Shown: positions 23,551 to 31,427 of the stretch, one piece after another
Position numbering within the stretch: position 1 is the first letter of the stretch
Layout of the letters: each line of letters opens with the position of its first letter
Source: Candidatus Nomurabacteria bacterium
Lineage (GTDB): Bacteria > Patescibacteriota > Minisyncoccia > Phycocordibacterales > UBA9973
DNA length: 43,975 bases
Direction of reading: 5' to 3'
Assembly (NCBI GenBank): GCA_943357245.1
Contig: CALRGH010000003.1
Span: 1-43,975 of the forward strand
The notes under the pieces: model-generated
What the model saw: the letters and a program-made list of their open reading frames with translations, nothing else
Told to the model about the DNA's origin: nothing
Database searches by the model: none
Program-made: the position numbers and the translations under genes

Positions 23551-25032
23551 ATGGCCTCATTAGAAGAAATGCGCGCAGAGCGCTTGAAGAAATTAGCATT
23601 ATTAAAAACCGCTGGCATGGATGCATATCCTGCATCTATTTCGCGCGATATGAGCATTGCGGATGCAATTGCGCAGTTTGATACACTAGTTGATACTGAC
23701 AAGCAAATCTCGCTCGCAGGACGCGTGATGTCTATTCGCGGGCAAGGTGCGATTTTATTTGCAAACCTTTTTGATGGCACCGGCACTTTCCAGCTCTTTT
23801 TGAAAAAAGATGGCATGCCAGAAGATATCTTCGCCCTTTTTGTAAATACGGTAGACATGGGCGATTTTATTTCTGCCACAGGAACCTTCATCACGAGTAA
23901 AACTGGAGAGAAAACACTTCTTGTTTCCGGTTGGTCCATGGCATCAAAATCACTCCTTCCATTACCAGAAAAGTGGGCAGGACTTTCAGATGAAGATGAA
24001 CGGCTTCGCAAACGATACTTGGATGCTATTGGCAATCCAGAACTCTTTGCACGATTCCACAGTAGAGCAAACATCATCAAATATATCCGTGCATTTTTTG
24101 ATGCAAAAGGGTTTATGGAAATTGAAACACCTATTCTCCAAAATCAAGCTGGTGGTGCGATGGCAAAGACATTCAATACCCATCACAATGATTACGATAT
24201 GGACATGGTACTCCGCATCGCAATGGAGCTTGAGCACAAGATGATGATGGTTGCGGGCTATAATCGCATTTATGAAATCGGCAAAAATTTCCGCAATGAA
24301 GGCTCTGATCCAACACACATCCAAGAATTTACGATGATGGAATGGTATGCCGCGTATGAGACACTTGAGACGAATATAAAGTGGACCGAAGAATTACTCA
24401 AAGGACTCGCAAAAGACGTCATAGGGAAAATGTCTTTTATGATTGCAGGGGAAGATGGCGAAAAAGTCGAAGTGAATTTCGATGGCGTGTGGCCACGCGT
24501 TCGATTTGGTGATTTGCTCAAAGAAAATGCAAATCTTGATATGCAATCTGCAAGTGTGGATGATATCAAAGAATCAGCAAAAAAGTGGGGTATGGATGCC
24601 AAAGAAATCGCAACGACAGGTCGTGCGAATTTGCTCGACTTTATTTATAAAAAATCTTCTCGCAACAAAATAGTCCAACCGACATTTGTCATGGATTATC
24701 CCGGAGAATTAAAACCGCTCGCACAGCAAAATTCGGATGGTACTGCCTGCGTCGCACAGCTCATAATCTGCGGCGCAGAAATCACAAACCAATACGCAGA
24801 GCTTGTAAATCCAATTGTCGAACGCGAACTCTTCGAATCCCAAGCAAAAGCAAAAGCAGATGGAGACGCAGAAGCTATGGGTATGGATGAACGATTCCTT
24901 ACAGCAATGGAGCACGGTATGCCGCCAATGACTGGTTTTGGTCTTGGTATTGATCGTCTCGTTGCACTTCTTACCGAACAAGACAATCTCCGCGAAGTGA
25001 TTTTCTTCCCGATAATGAGACCAAAACAGTAA
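23551..25032 (+). CDS. lysS: Lysyl-tRNA synthetase, class II
   Basis: 493 aa. N-terminal OB-fold anticodon-binding domain (about 50-145: ISLAGRVMSIRGQGAILFANL), then the class II catalytic core: motif 1 region around FMEIETPILQ, motif 2 FRNEGSDPTHIQEFTMMEWY, and motif 3 GFGLGIDRLVALLT near the C-terminus. Charges tRNA-Lys with lysine using ATP. Length matches bacterial LysRS. The stop codon starts copy B of the heptamer-array repeat. Confidence 0.95.
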   Translation: MASLEEMRAERLKKLALLKTAGMDAYPASISRDMSIADAIAQFDTLVDTDKQISLAGRVMSIRGQGAILFANLFDGTGTFQLFLKKDGMPEDIFALFVNTVDMGDFISATGTFITSKTGEKTLLVSGWSMASKSLLPLPEKWAGLSDEDERLRKRYLDAIGNPELFARFHSRANIIKYIRAFFDAKGFMEIETPILQNQAGGAMAKTFNTHHNDYDMDMVLRIAMELEHKMMMVAGYNRIYEIGKNFRNEGSDPTHIQEFTMMEWYAAYETLETNIKWTEELLKGLAKDVIGKMSFMIAGEDGEKVEVNFDGVWPRVRFGDLLKENANLDMQSASVDDIKESAKKWGMDAKEIATTGRANLLDFIYKKSSRNKIVQPTFVMDYPGELKPLAQQNSDGTACVAQLIICGAEITNQYAELVNPIVERELFESQAKAKADGDAEAMGMDERFLTAMEHGMPPMTGFGLGIDRLVALLTEQDNLREVIFFPIMRPKQ

Positions 25033-25067
25033 GTAGATAGTAGTAAATAGTAAATAGATTCGAACAA
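25030..25067 (+). repeat. Heptamer-array repeat, copy B, starting at the lysS stop codon
   Basis: Near-identical to 22851-22888 and likewise beginning with the gene's TAA. Confidence 0.85.
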
Positions 25068-25069
25068 AG

Positions 25070-25108
25070 CACAGAGCGGGAGAAAGCGAAGCTTTCTCCC
25101 GCTCTGTG
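25070..25108. repeat. Perfect 18-bp palindrome, triloop GAA
   Basis: CACAGAGCGGGAGAAAGC (25070-25087), GAA, then its exact complement (25091-25108). Downstream of lysS without a T-tract. Confidence 0.88.
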
Positions 25109-25208
25109 TCATTCCGGACGCAGCGATAGCGGAGATCCGGAATCCATCGCGAATGAGCGAAGCAATGGATCCCCGGTTCTATCTGCGACAGATAGCCCGA
25201 GGATGACA
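25108..25208. repeat. Composite REP-like element
   Basis: Outer GTCAT/ATGAC ends enclose several palindromes: ATTCCGGA with TCCGGAAT, CCATCGC with a near-complement GCAATGG, and CTATCTG-CGA-CAGATAG. This is the largest of three GTCATnCCGG-type units in the window. The 25033-25259 gap holds only repeats and a terminator. Confidence 0.65.
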
Positions 25209-25221
25209 GAAAACAAATTAA

Positions 25222-25257
25222 AAAAGCCGAATCAGAGACGATTCGGCTTTTAGTTTT
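25222..25257. terminator. Bidirectional intrinsic terminator
   Basis: AAAAGCCGAATC (25222-25233), loop AGAGAC, GATTCGGCTTTT (25240-25251). Flanked by A-rich and T-rich tracts, so it can serve lysS and the opposing gene at 25260. Confidence 0.88.
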
Positions 25258-25259
25258 AA

Positions 25260-25568
25260 TTAGTCTGCAATTTCAAATTCTTGGTTTGTAGCAAAATAGA
25301 AAGTAGGATGAAGTCCTTCTTCGAACTTCTTATTTGGATGAAATTCATAACGAGGAAGCCTTTCTCCTGTATTAAAAATAACATCCACAGTATCAAATCC
25401 AAAATTAGATACTGACCCATGTTGAAGTTTCATTTTTACAGTCTCGCCATTTCTAGGCATTTCTAAGAAATGAAGAGTTGGTCCATTTTCATTACCAATC
25501 CCAACAGGACACATAGTTGTTTTCGCACAGAGTGCAATAGTATCAATTTTTATTTTTATTTGTGGCAT
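25260..25568 (-). CDS. Small hypothetical protein (102 aa)
   Basis: Unrecognised 102-aa protein, mostly beta-strand in appearance (IKIKIDTIALCAKTT, VKMKLQHGSVSNFGF, VDVIFNTGERLPRYEF), ending in an acidic EFEIAD; two cysteines near the N-terminus. The frame is open to 25631, but the promoter TTGACA (25607-25612) - 16 - TATAGT (25585-25590) lies within that extension. I therefore place the start at the ATG at 25568 (MPQIKIK), with a leader of about 10 nt. It sits alone on the minus strand between plus-strand genes. Confidence 0.6.
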   Translation of the reverse strand: MPQIKIKIDTIALCAKTTMCPVGIGNENGPTLHFLEMPRNGETVKMKLQHGSVSNFGFDTVDVIFNTGERLPRYEFHPNKKFEEGLHPTFYFATNQEFEIAD

Positions 25569-25584
25569 AACAAATGTTTTCTTC

Positions 25585-25612
25585 ACTATACTCATTCTTT
25601 TGTACCTGTCAA
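25585..25612 (-). promoter_or_regulatory. Minus-strand promoter TTGACA-16-TATAGT
   Basis: -35 at 25607-25612, -10 at 25585-25590 (minus strand); drives the gene at 25260-25568. Confidence 0.7.
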
Positions 25613-25652
25613 ATATTTTAGAACCTAACAACTAGAAACTAGAACCTTGCTC

Positions 25653-25661
25653 TGCTATACT
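25653..25661 (+). promoter_or_regulatory. Extended -10 (TGC TATACT) of the DUF1761 gene
   Basis: TATACT at 25656-25661 predicts a transcript from about 25668, giving a leader of about 34 nt made almost wholly of the heptamer array at 25673-25700. Confidence 0.6.
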
Positions 25662-25672
25662 TGTCTTGTCTC

Positions 25673-25700
25673 TACTTACTACTAACTATTTACTACTTAC
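25673..25700 (+). repeat. Heptamer array ending at a start codon (copy C)
   Basis: Four contiguous 7-bp words: TACTTAC, TACTAAC, TATTTAC and TACTTAC again, then TATG with the DUF1761 start codon. A two-unit ACTAGAA array is at 25631-25644. Confidence 0.85.
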
Positions 25701-25701
25701 T

Positions 25702-26112
25702 ATGTTGTTACAAATCATCATCGCTGTTATTGTCTCTATGATCCTTGGTTTTATTTGGTACGGACCGCTTTTTGGAAAAGTGTGGGGTAAAATTGTGGGA
25801 GTTGATATGGAGACTGCGAAAAATGATCCAGAAGTGAAAAAGCGTATGCCGTTAATGGCTGCAACTAATATGGCGCTTTCACTTGTTACTATTTTTATGC
25901 TCGCGGTTATTTTCAAACGACTTGACGTTACTGATGTGACAACAGGTGTTCGTGTCGCATTTTTTCTCTTCGTTGGTTTTATTTTTCCTCTCATAGGTAC
26001 GTTTGCTCTTTGGAGTAGTAAATCGCGCCGTCTCGCATGGGAAATGTTTTTCGTGATGATGGGCTATCAGCTTATTATGTTTGTATTTTACGGGATTATT
26101 CTTTCGTTTTAA
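25702..26112 (+). CDS. DUF1761 family membrane protein
   Basis: 136 aa with four predicted membrane helices (about 2-20, 50-70, 80-100, 110-133). FIWYGPLFGKVWGK near the N-terminus is the family's recognisable motif. Biochemical role unknown. An open frame with a TTG start runs from 25666, but that part is the heptamer array, so ATG 25702 is preferred. Confidence 0.8.
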   Translation: MLLQIIIAVIVSMILGFIWYGPLFGKVWGKIVGVDMETAKNDPEVKKRMPLMAATNMALSLVTIFMLAVIFKRLDVTDVTTGVRVAFFLFVGFIFPLIGTFALWSSKSRRLAWEMFFVMMGYQLIMFVFYGIILSF

Positions 26113-26126
26113 GGAAACAAAAGAAA

Positions 26127-26154
26127 GGGTATAGGATTTAGCGTCTAGGGTATA
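26127..26154 (+). repeat. Heptamer array (copy D)
   Basis: Four 7-bp words: GGGTATA, GGATTTA, GCGTCTA and GGGTATA again, 15 bp after the DUF1761 stop. The rest of the 26113-26387 gap holds A/T-rich hairpin-forming sequence, including GTTACTTTTTC with a near-complement GAGAAAAAGTGAC at about 26273-26300, and a promoter. Confidence 0.75.
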
Positions 26155-26372
26155 GAAACAATCTACCGCGGAAGGATTCTAAAGCCTTGCGCAGTGCGGC
26201 GGCACGAGCAGAGCAATTTTTCAGCAGAAAAATATGCGTGCTTTAAAATCCTTTCGCAAAAACCTTTTTTTGGTTACTTTTTCGCGGAGAAAAAGTGACA
26301 AGACTACTTTTTTTGACAAAAAGTCATTTTTGACTCCGAATTATAGAAGCGTTTCCACCGCCAGTGCTACAG

Positions 26373-26381
26373 TGCTATACT
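26373..26381 (+). promoter_or_regulatory. Extended -10 (TGC TATACT), leaderless start at 26388
   Basis: TATACT at 26376-26381, 6 nt before the ATG at 26388, inside a duplicated AGTGCTA sequence. Confidence 0.65.
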
Positions 26382-26387
26382 CTCGAC

Positions 26388-27509
26388 ATGAAAACGATTA
26401 TCAAGAAAATAGGTGTGAGCGCTTGCGTAGCACTTGTTGCGGTATTAACCGCATCTCATTTAGTAGTAGCGGAGACAGGTAGTGTAAAAGTTGATACAAA
26501 AGCAGTAGTCGCTGTCCCTACACTTACTAGCGTCGTATCAAACGATGATATTCCTGCAGATTTTAATGGACTTACCTTTCGTTCAAGTGCATTCCACGCG
26601 AAAGCAGTAACTCTTTTTGCTGCATCACTTGCAGCTGAAGTTGCTGGCAAAACAGACGATGCAGAATACTGTGAAGCCGTAGACCGTGCCTTTATGCGCC
26701 AAGCGCCACTTGTCCGTGCATCATTTGCTTGGGATGCAGAAAGTTATAAAGATTCATTTTCCGCTATAGATAAAACTGTCGCTGAAAAACAATATGGCGC
26801 TGATGGGGTAAATGGCTATGTTGCTATTGGGACCGAAGTTGCAGGACTTACTGCAAAAGAAGGTGCACTTGTTGCAATCCAAGCATCTCGCGCAAAAGCA
26901 ATTATGCGTTCAAGCATGCTCGCATTATTACTCGATGGAAAAGCAAATGAGACAACGATTGCAAATTTGAAGTCACTCTATAGTGCAGGAGAACGCTGTG
27001 TAGCTTTTTTCTCAAATGATACAAAAACAACAGAGGTACTTGCAAAAACACACAAAATTGTCCTTGAAGAATCAGTTACTGTTACTGTAGATGAGACAGT
27101 GAGTGTTAGTGCTAAAGATTTGACCGGCGAAGCACGCACTGTTCCAAAAGTAACGTCTGTTGGTACACGTACAGAGCTCCGTGAGTACTCGCTTGCAGTT
27201 CTTGCAAACAATCCTGAAATTCGGAGTATTACTGCCACAAAAGATGTAGTAACGGTAAAATTTGTTGAACGAGGCCGATTCCTTGGATTTATTCCAACGT
27301 GGATTACTCGTAAAGTGACCGTTACACCAACCGATATAAAATTTGCAGGTGCTGCACTTTCCAAAAAATCAGGTAATTATGTACAAGCTGATTTGAAGAC
27401 TGCAATTGATGCTGTTGTAAAATCAGGAGATACATCATTCTCAAATACAACACAAGCAATGATTATCGGTACGGTTGTCGGCTACATCGAAACACCAGTT
27501 ACTAAATAA
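26388..27509 (+). CDS. Exported hypothetical protein
   Basis: 373 aa. Signal peptide with core about residues 10-25 and probable cleavage after VVA. The mature part has a helical Ala-rich region (about 55-215) with two cysteines (EYCEAVDR and GERCVAF) that could form a disulfide, followed by a beta-rich C-terminal part containing VTVKFVERGRFLGFIPTWITRKVTV, which resembles the tail of other CPR exported proteins of unknown function. An upstream in-frame TTG (26364) is rejected because the -10 lies between it and this ATG. Confidence 0.7.
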   Translation: MKTIIKKIGVSACVALVAVLTASHLVVAETGSVKVDTKAVVAVPTLTSVVSNDDIPADFNGLTFRSSAFHAKAVTLFAASLAAEVAGKTDDAEYCEAVDRAFMRQAPLVRASFAWDAESYKDSFSAIDKTVAEKQYGADGVNGYVAIGTEVAGLTAKEGALVAIQASRAKAIMRSSMLALLLDGKANETTIANLKSLYSAGERCVAFFSNDTKTTEVLAKTHKIVLEESVTVTVDETVSVSAKDLTGEARTVPKVTSVGTRTELREYSLAVLANNPEIRSITATKDVVTVKFVERGRFLGFIPTWITRKVTVTPTDIKFAGAALSKKSGNYVQADLKTAIDAVVKSGDTSFSNTTQAMIIGTVVGYIETPVTK

Positions 27510-27530
27510 ATCCTCATTTCGAAATAGAAA

Positions 27531-27566
27531 TAAAATCCGACACTCGTCAAGAGTGTCGGATTTTAT
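27531..27566 (+). terminator. Intrinsic terminator
   Basis: AAAATCCGACACTC (27532-27545), loop GTCAA, perfect complement to 27564, then an A/T-rich tail. Confidence 0.88.
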
Positions 27567-27633
27567 ATTTTGTATTAGAATACTCAGTCGACACTCTTTT
27601 AATTAAAAAACAAATAAAACCCCATAAATAAGT

Positions 27634-28779
27634 ATGACAAAGACAAAAAATTTACTCATCAAAAAAAATGAAAATCACAGTAAAGGATTTTCAAGTGCCA
27701 CTGCACGATACGCGCGCAAATTTTTTAAATCAGAATACGGTGTGCGTATTTCTTTTGACGGCTGTATGGATGGCCGTGTGTATTTTTCAACAATAACTGG
27801 TATACAAGCTGGATATATTGATGAAACATTTAAAGTTGCCGGTACAAAATTTGAACTTGGTCATCCGTATTTTGGGCAGATCAAAGAACAATGGTGCCGT
27901 GGGAATATTTCGCAAGGATTTCGGTCATTGCAAATCATTTCGTACCATTTTTCTGCATCAGACAAACATCTTGGTTGCAAAGGACATGGGTATGACACTG
28001 AAAAAGCGCGACAGTGGACATGTAATCTTGCAGAACAGTATCGTATTATGCACGACACTGAAGGTCAAAGATTTTTGCCGATTGTTGTTGGAATTGAAAC
28101 AGATTCCTGTTCACTTGTTATTCATGGAAAAGATCCAAGTCAGACATTTGAAGTGCTGAAGTATCAAGATGCATCAGCGGAAGACATCAAAGAACAATTA
28201 TTTGATTTATTTCCAGGAGCTGCGGATCAGTTACTCTCTGTTGTTGTTGAATTTATTTTAGGTAATCAAAAATACATTCACACACATTCACAAGCAGTGA
28301 TTAAAAAATTAGTTACTGCTGATCATGCTGAACGGGTACTTGCGCTCGGTCGTGGTATTGAATGGGTTTTTCAAACAACTGATGAACAGGCTGATGCTCC
28401 ACTCAATAATTTTGCGCTTTGGGTGTGTCCGTTTACTGATGATTACAAAGTGCATATCGATGTAGCATTTGATGTATTAGCGGGAAATATTGAAAAAGGG
28501 AATATTGATCCCGAAGATGGTATCGTATTTCTTTCATCAGGTATGTATGGCGCCAAAGAATGGGATCCTAGCAAAGAACACGCATTGTTTAAAGCAGATT
28601 TTTTTGAACGAGTTATAAAAGATCGTTTTAAAGAATCAAAATCTTTTGAGAAATTACTTCCATATGTAACTTTCTTACAAGTGGTGATTAATCGTCAAAC
28701 TCGTGAGATGGAAATTATCAAAGAAGAAATTGCAAAAGAAGTAATGGTCGCAAAGGAGCAATTAGTTGAAGCTAATTAA
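27634..28779 (+). CDS. Carbonic-anhydrase-like protein (beta/CsoSCA type)
   Basis: 381 aa. Key residues: FDGCMDGRV gives C44-x-D46-x-R48, the beta-class signature, and SYHFSASDKHLGCKGHG gives H105, H112 and C115 (H-x2-C), so a Cys-His-Cys zinc site with the Asp-Arg dyad is plausible. GTKFELGHPYFG between them recalls carboxysome-shell carbonic anhydrase. A long C-terminal region is not recognised (domain-duplication relic?). If active it would interconvert CO2 and bicarbonate. No carboxysome genes are nearby, so any shell association is unsupported. Expected flanking signals: TAGAAT about 50 nt upstream and a strong terminator after the gene. Confidence 0.5.
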   Translation: MTKTKNLLIKKNENHSKGFSSATARYARKFFKSEYGVRISFDGCMDGRVYFSTITGIQAGYIDETFKVAGTKFELGHPYFGQIKEQWCRGNISQGFRSLQIISYHFSASDKHLGCKGHGYDTEKARQWTCNLAEQYRIMHDTEGQRFLPIVVGIETDSCSLVIHGKDPSQTFEVLKYQDASAEDIKEQLFDLFPGAADQLLSVVVEFILGNQKYIHTHSQAVIKKLVTADHAERVLALGRGIEWVFQTTDEQADAPLNNFALWVCPFTDDYKVHIDVAFDVLAGNIEKGNIDPEDGIVFLSSGMYGAKEWDPSKEHALFKADFFERVIKDRFKESKSFEKLLPYVTFLQVVINRQTREMEIIKEEIAKEVMVAKEQLVEAN

Positions 28780-28792
28780 AGACTATCCAAGT

Positions 28793-28828
28793 AAACCCCA
28801 CCGTATACGGTGGGGTTTTTGTTTTTTT
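28793..28828 (+). terminator. Intrinsic terminator
   Basis: AAACCCCACCG (28793-28803), loop TATA, CGGTGGGGTTT (28808-28818), T-rich tail. Confidence 0.92.
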
Positions 28829-28837
28829 GAGATAGCG

Positions 28838-28843
28838 TATAAT
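28838..28843 (+). promoter_or_regulatory. -10 TATAAT, leaderless start at 28851
   Basis: TATAAT followed by 7 nt and the ATG of the helicase gene. Confidence 0.55.
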
Positions 28844-28850
28844 CAAATAT

Positions 28851-30776
28851 ATGGAAGCATTTGATGAAGCGTACAAAGAGTTAAACAAAGCCCAAAAAGA
28901 AGCGGTGGATACCATTGAAGGACCAGTCATGGTTATTGCGGGTCCGGGAACAGGGAAGACGCAAATCCTCACGCTTCGTATTGCAAATATTCTTGCGAAG
29001 ACCGACACCGAACCAGAAAATATTTTGGCGCTGACGTTTACCGAAGCCGCGACCCACAACATGCGCCGTCGGTTGGCAGAGCTTATCGGCAATAGCGCCT
29101 ATCGCGTTGTTATAAATACCTTCCATGGATTTTGTAATGATATCATTCGCCGATTTCCAGAAGATTTTCCACGCATCATTGGTTCAAAAAGTATTACTGA
29201 AGTGGATCAAGTTGCAATTATCGAAACCGTCATAGAAGAAGGTGATTTTGTATTACTTAAACCATTCGGTGATAAATTTTTATATGTCCGCGATATTGTC
29301 GGCTCTATTAGTGAGCTCAAACGAGAAGGTGTCACGCCAGAAGATTTTGCAGAGCGTATAAAAGCTGAGCAAAAAGAATTTGCACATATTCCGGATCTTT
29401 ATCACGACAAAGGTGCGCACAAAGGCAAGATGAAAGGCGATTATCAAAAGCTTGAACGAAAATTATTAAAAAATGAAGAACTTGCGCGGGTGTACCAGCT
29501 CTACCAAGATGCGCTTACCGAGAAAAAACAATACGACTTTAATGATATGATTTTGGAAGTCAAAAAGGCATTAGAGCAAAATAAAAGTCTTCTGCAAATA
29601 CTCCAAGAAGAACATCAATATGTGCTTGTCGACGAACATCAAGATACCAACAATGCGCAGAACAAGATTGTAGAGCTTCTGATGAGCTATCACTCCTCAC
29701 CAAACCTATTTGTCGTGGGAGATGAAAAGCAGGCAATCTTCAGGTTCCAAGGTGCGTCACTTGAAAACTTTCAGTATTTTAAACACAGCTATCCGAAGGT
29801 GAAATTAATCACGCTTACGGAAAACTACCGCTCCACCCAAACAGTGCTTGATACGGCGGAGCGGCTCCTTGCTTCGCAATCACCGCTCCGCAAAAATGCT
29901 CCTCATACTGAATTACCTATTCGCATCGCTGAATTTGCGACTGATGCAAGCGAACGATATTTTATTGCGCATGATATACAAGAGAAAATCAATCCGCCAA
30001 ATCCGCCAGCTGGCGGAGGCGGAGGTGTGGCTCCAGAAGATATTGCGATTTTATATAGAAACAACAAAGATGCATTTCCAATTGCGCGAGATCTAGCACG
30101 GCTTGGCATCCCGCACACTATCGAATCTGATCAAGAGTTGTTTACTCAGAGCGATGTGCGCACCCTTTTAATAATACTTGACGCTGTCGCAAATTATGGA
30201 AAAGAAGAAAAGATTACTGCACTTCTTCACTTGCCACTATTTGCTATTGACCCACTTGATACGTACAAAACACTCCGTAAGGCCGCAGATTTGCGAAAAA
30301 ATAATCTTTACGATTTACTTGATACAAGCGAAGTAAAAGATATTGCAGAACTGGGTATCAAATTGAAAAATTGGGTAAAAGAAAGTAAAAAAATAGATCT
30401 GTTGAATTTCTTCGAACACATTATTCGCGATTCAGGATTATTGGAAGATATGCTTGGCTCCGGAAATGCCGGCGAGCGATTTGATGCGGTAAATGCGCTC
30501 TTTGATGAAGTGAAGCAATTAGTTGAAATAAAAAATGACGCAACACTCGCTGACTTCTTTGTCTATATTGAAACAATTAAAAAACACAAACTATTCTTAA
30601 AACGAAAAGCGCAGGGCAATGCAAAAGGCAAAGTCCGTCTCATGACTGCACATCGCTCCAAAGGTCTTGAATTCGCACACGTCTATATCATCCGTGCCCA
30701 AGATGGCATTTGGGGAGGGAAGATAGATAGGGATCGATTGCCGTTGATTGAAAGTGTGTATAAATTGGTAAAATAA
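28851..30776 (+). CDS. UvrD/AddA-like helicase, N-terminal part of a split gene
   Basis: 641 aa of a superfamily 1A DNA helicase. Walker A GPGTGKT at 31-37, motif Ia/TxGx region ALTFTEAATHNMRRR, motif II VDEHQDTNN, motif III VVGDEKQAIFRFQGA, motif IV ENYRST, motif V LMTAHRSKGLEFAHVYI. The reading frame stops after DRDRLPLIESVYKLVK, just before motif VI, which is in the downstream fragment at 31428. An intrinsic terminator and a reverse-strand gene fill the gap. PPAGGGGG near residue 385 is encoded by a 16-bp palindrome and looks like an in-frame insertion. Whether the two halves reassemble as separate polypeptides is unknown. Confidence 0.85.
   Translation: MEAFDEAYKELNKAQKEAVDTIEGPVMVIAGPGTGKTQILTLRIANILAKTDTEPENILALTFTEAATHNMRRRLAELIGNSAYRVVINTFHGFCNDIIRRFPEDFPRIIGSKSITEVDQVAIIETVIEEGDFVLLKPFGDKFLYVRDIVGSISELKREGVTPEDFAERIKAEQKEFAHIPDLYHDKGAHKGKMKGDYQKLERKLLKNEELARVYQLYQDALTEKKQYDFNDMILEVKKALEQNKSLLQILQEEHQYVLVDEHQDTNNAQNKIVELLMSYHSSPNLFVVGDEKQAIFRFQGASLENFQYFKHSYPKVKLITLTENYRSTQTVLDTAERLLASQSPLRKNAPHTELPIRIAEFATDASERYFIAHDIQEKINPPNPPAGGGGGVAPEDIAILYRNNKDAFPIARDLARLGIPHTIESDQELFTQSDVRTLLIILDAVANYGKEEKITALLHLPLFAIDPLDTYKTLRKAADLRKNNLYDLLDTSEVKDIAELGIKLKNWVKESKKIDLLNFFEHIIRDSGLLEDMLGSGNAGERFDAVNALFDEVKQLVEIKNDATLADFFVYIETIKKHKLFLKRKAQGNAKGKVRLMTAHRSKGLEFAHVYIIRAQDGIWGGKIDRDRLPLIESVYKLVK
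30002..30017. repeat. 16-bp palindrome TCCGCCAGCTGGCGGA, copy 1
   Basis: Self-complementary, in frame within the helicase gene. An identical copy lies at 32504-32519 in the other half of the same split gene. Confidence 0.9.
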
Positions 30777-30804
30777 AAAACCAGCTTGTATTGCTGGTTT
30801 TTTT
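30775..30804 (+). terminator. Intrinsic terminator after helicase N-part
   Basis: AAAAAACCAGC, loop TTGTATT, GCTGGTTTTTTT. It begins at the stop codon of the helicase N-part and can also act for the reverse gene. Confidence 0.88.
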
Positions 30805-30822
30805 AACTAATTCAAATTTTGG

Positions 30823-31332
30823 TTATTTTTTTATTACCGCAAAGATCCAGTCATTGTGAAATCCATTTTTAGGGTTCATTGTATTTCCTGCTGAACATAC
30901 AATTCTAAGATTGTCTTCGCCGTGATAATGAATACCATGGGGTGTAAGCCATACCTGTTTACCTTTAGAATTTATTAGTAGATTTTTTTCATCTAAAAAA
31001 GCAGTGTCAAAATAAAATCTAACAGTTTCTCGCGGATATTGTGTGAGAAAACCTAATAAATAAGGTGCTGGTGCAGGTTTAAAGCCTCTTCTATTTATTT
31101 CTATCAAGATTTCTCCCAGCAAAAAAGAATCGTAGCCAGGTTTCTTCATTGAAATAAAAGTAACTAATTCAGGTTTTGTTTCAGGACTTTGAAACTCTAA
31201 TTGAGAGCGCAAAACATTATTGTTTAATCCCCATTTTAGATTAAATTTTTCTAAGTTATCTTTAATATTATTTTCAGGGGTAATCAGAAAACTAGGTTCT
31301 GACTCCCTTAATTTTTCAGTTTCCTTTTCCAT
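30823..31332 (-). CDS. Hypothetical protein inserted within the helicase gene
   Basis: 169 aa from the ATG at 31332 (MEKETEKL). An ATG at 31371 is in frame but overlaps the -10, so it cannot be in the mRNA. Not recognised. Charged N-terminus, then mixed alpha/beta with YDSFLLGEILIEINRRGFKPAPAPYLLGFL, FDTAFLDEKNLLINSKGKQVWLTPHG and a C-terminal NDWIFAVIKK (landmarks only). A/T-rich relative to the helicase. It carries its own strong promoter (31362-31390) and shares a terminator, and is transcribed opposite to the gene it interrupts, consistent with insertion of a self-contained cassette. Confidence 0.6.
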   Translation of the reverse strand: MEKETEKLRESEPSFLITPENNIKDNLEKFNLKWGLNNNVLRSQLEFQSPETKPELVTFISMKKPGYDSFLLGEILIEINRRGFKPAPAPYLLGFLTQYPRETVRFYFDTAFLDEKNLLINSKGKQVWLTPHGIHYHGEDNLRIVCSAGNTMNPKNGFHNDWIFAVIKK

Positions 31333-31361
31333 TTTTTGTTGTTTTAATGAGCTTTGATAAT

Positions 31362-31390
31362 ATAGTATCATATTTATGTATAAATGTCAA
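31362..31390 (-). promoter_or_regulatory. Minus-strand promoter TTGACA-17-TACTAT
   Basis: -35 complement at 31385-31390, -10 complement at 31362-31367, consensus 17-bp spacing. Predicted leader of about 23 nt. Confidence 0.75.
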
Positions 31391-31412
31391 CTAAACCAAA
31401 CATCAATAAAAT

Positions 31413-31421
31413 TGATAGAAT
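31413..31421 (+). promoter_or_regulatory. Extended -10 (TGA TAGAAT), leaderless GTG at 31428
   Basis: TAGAAT at 31416-31421, 6 nt before GTG. It gives the downstream helicase fragment its own transcript. Confidence 0.55.
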
Positions 31422-31427
31422 AGAGAG

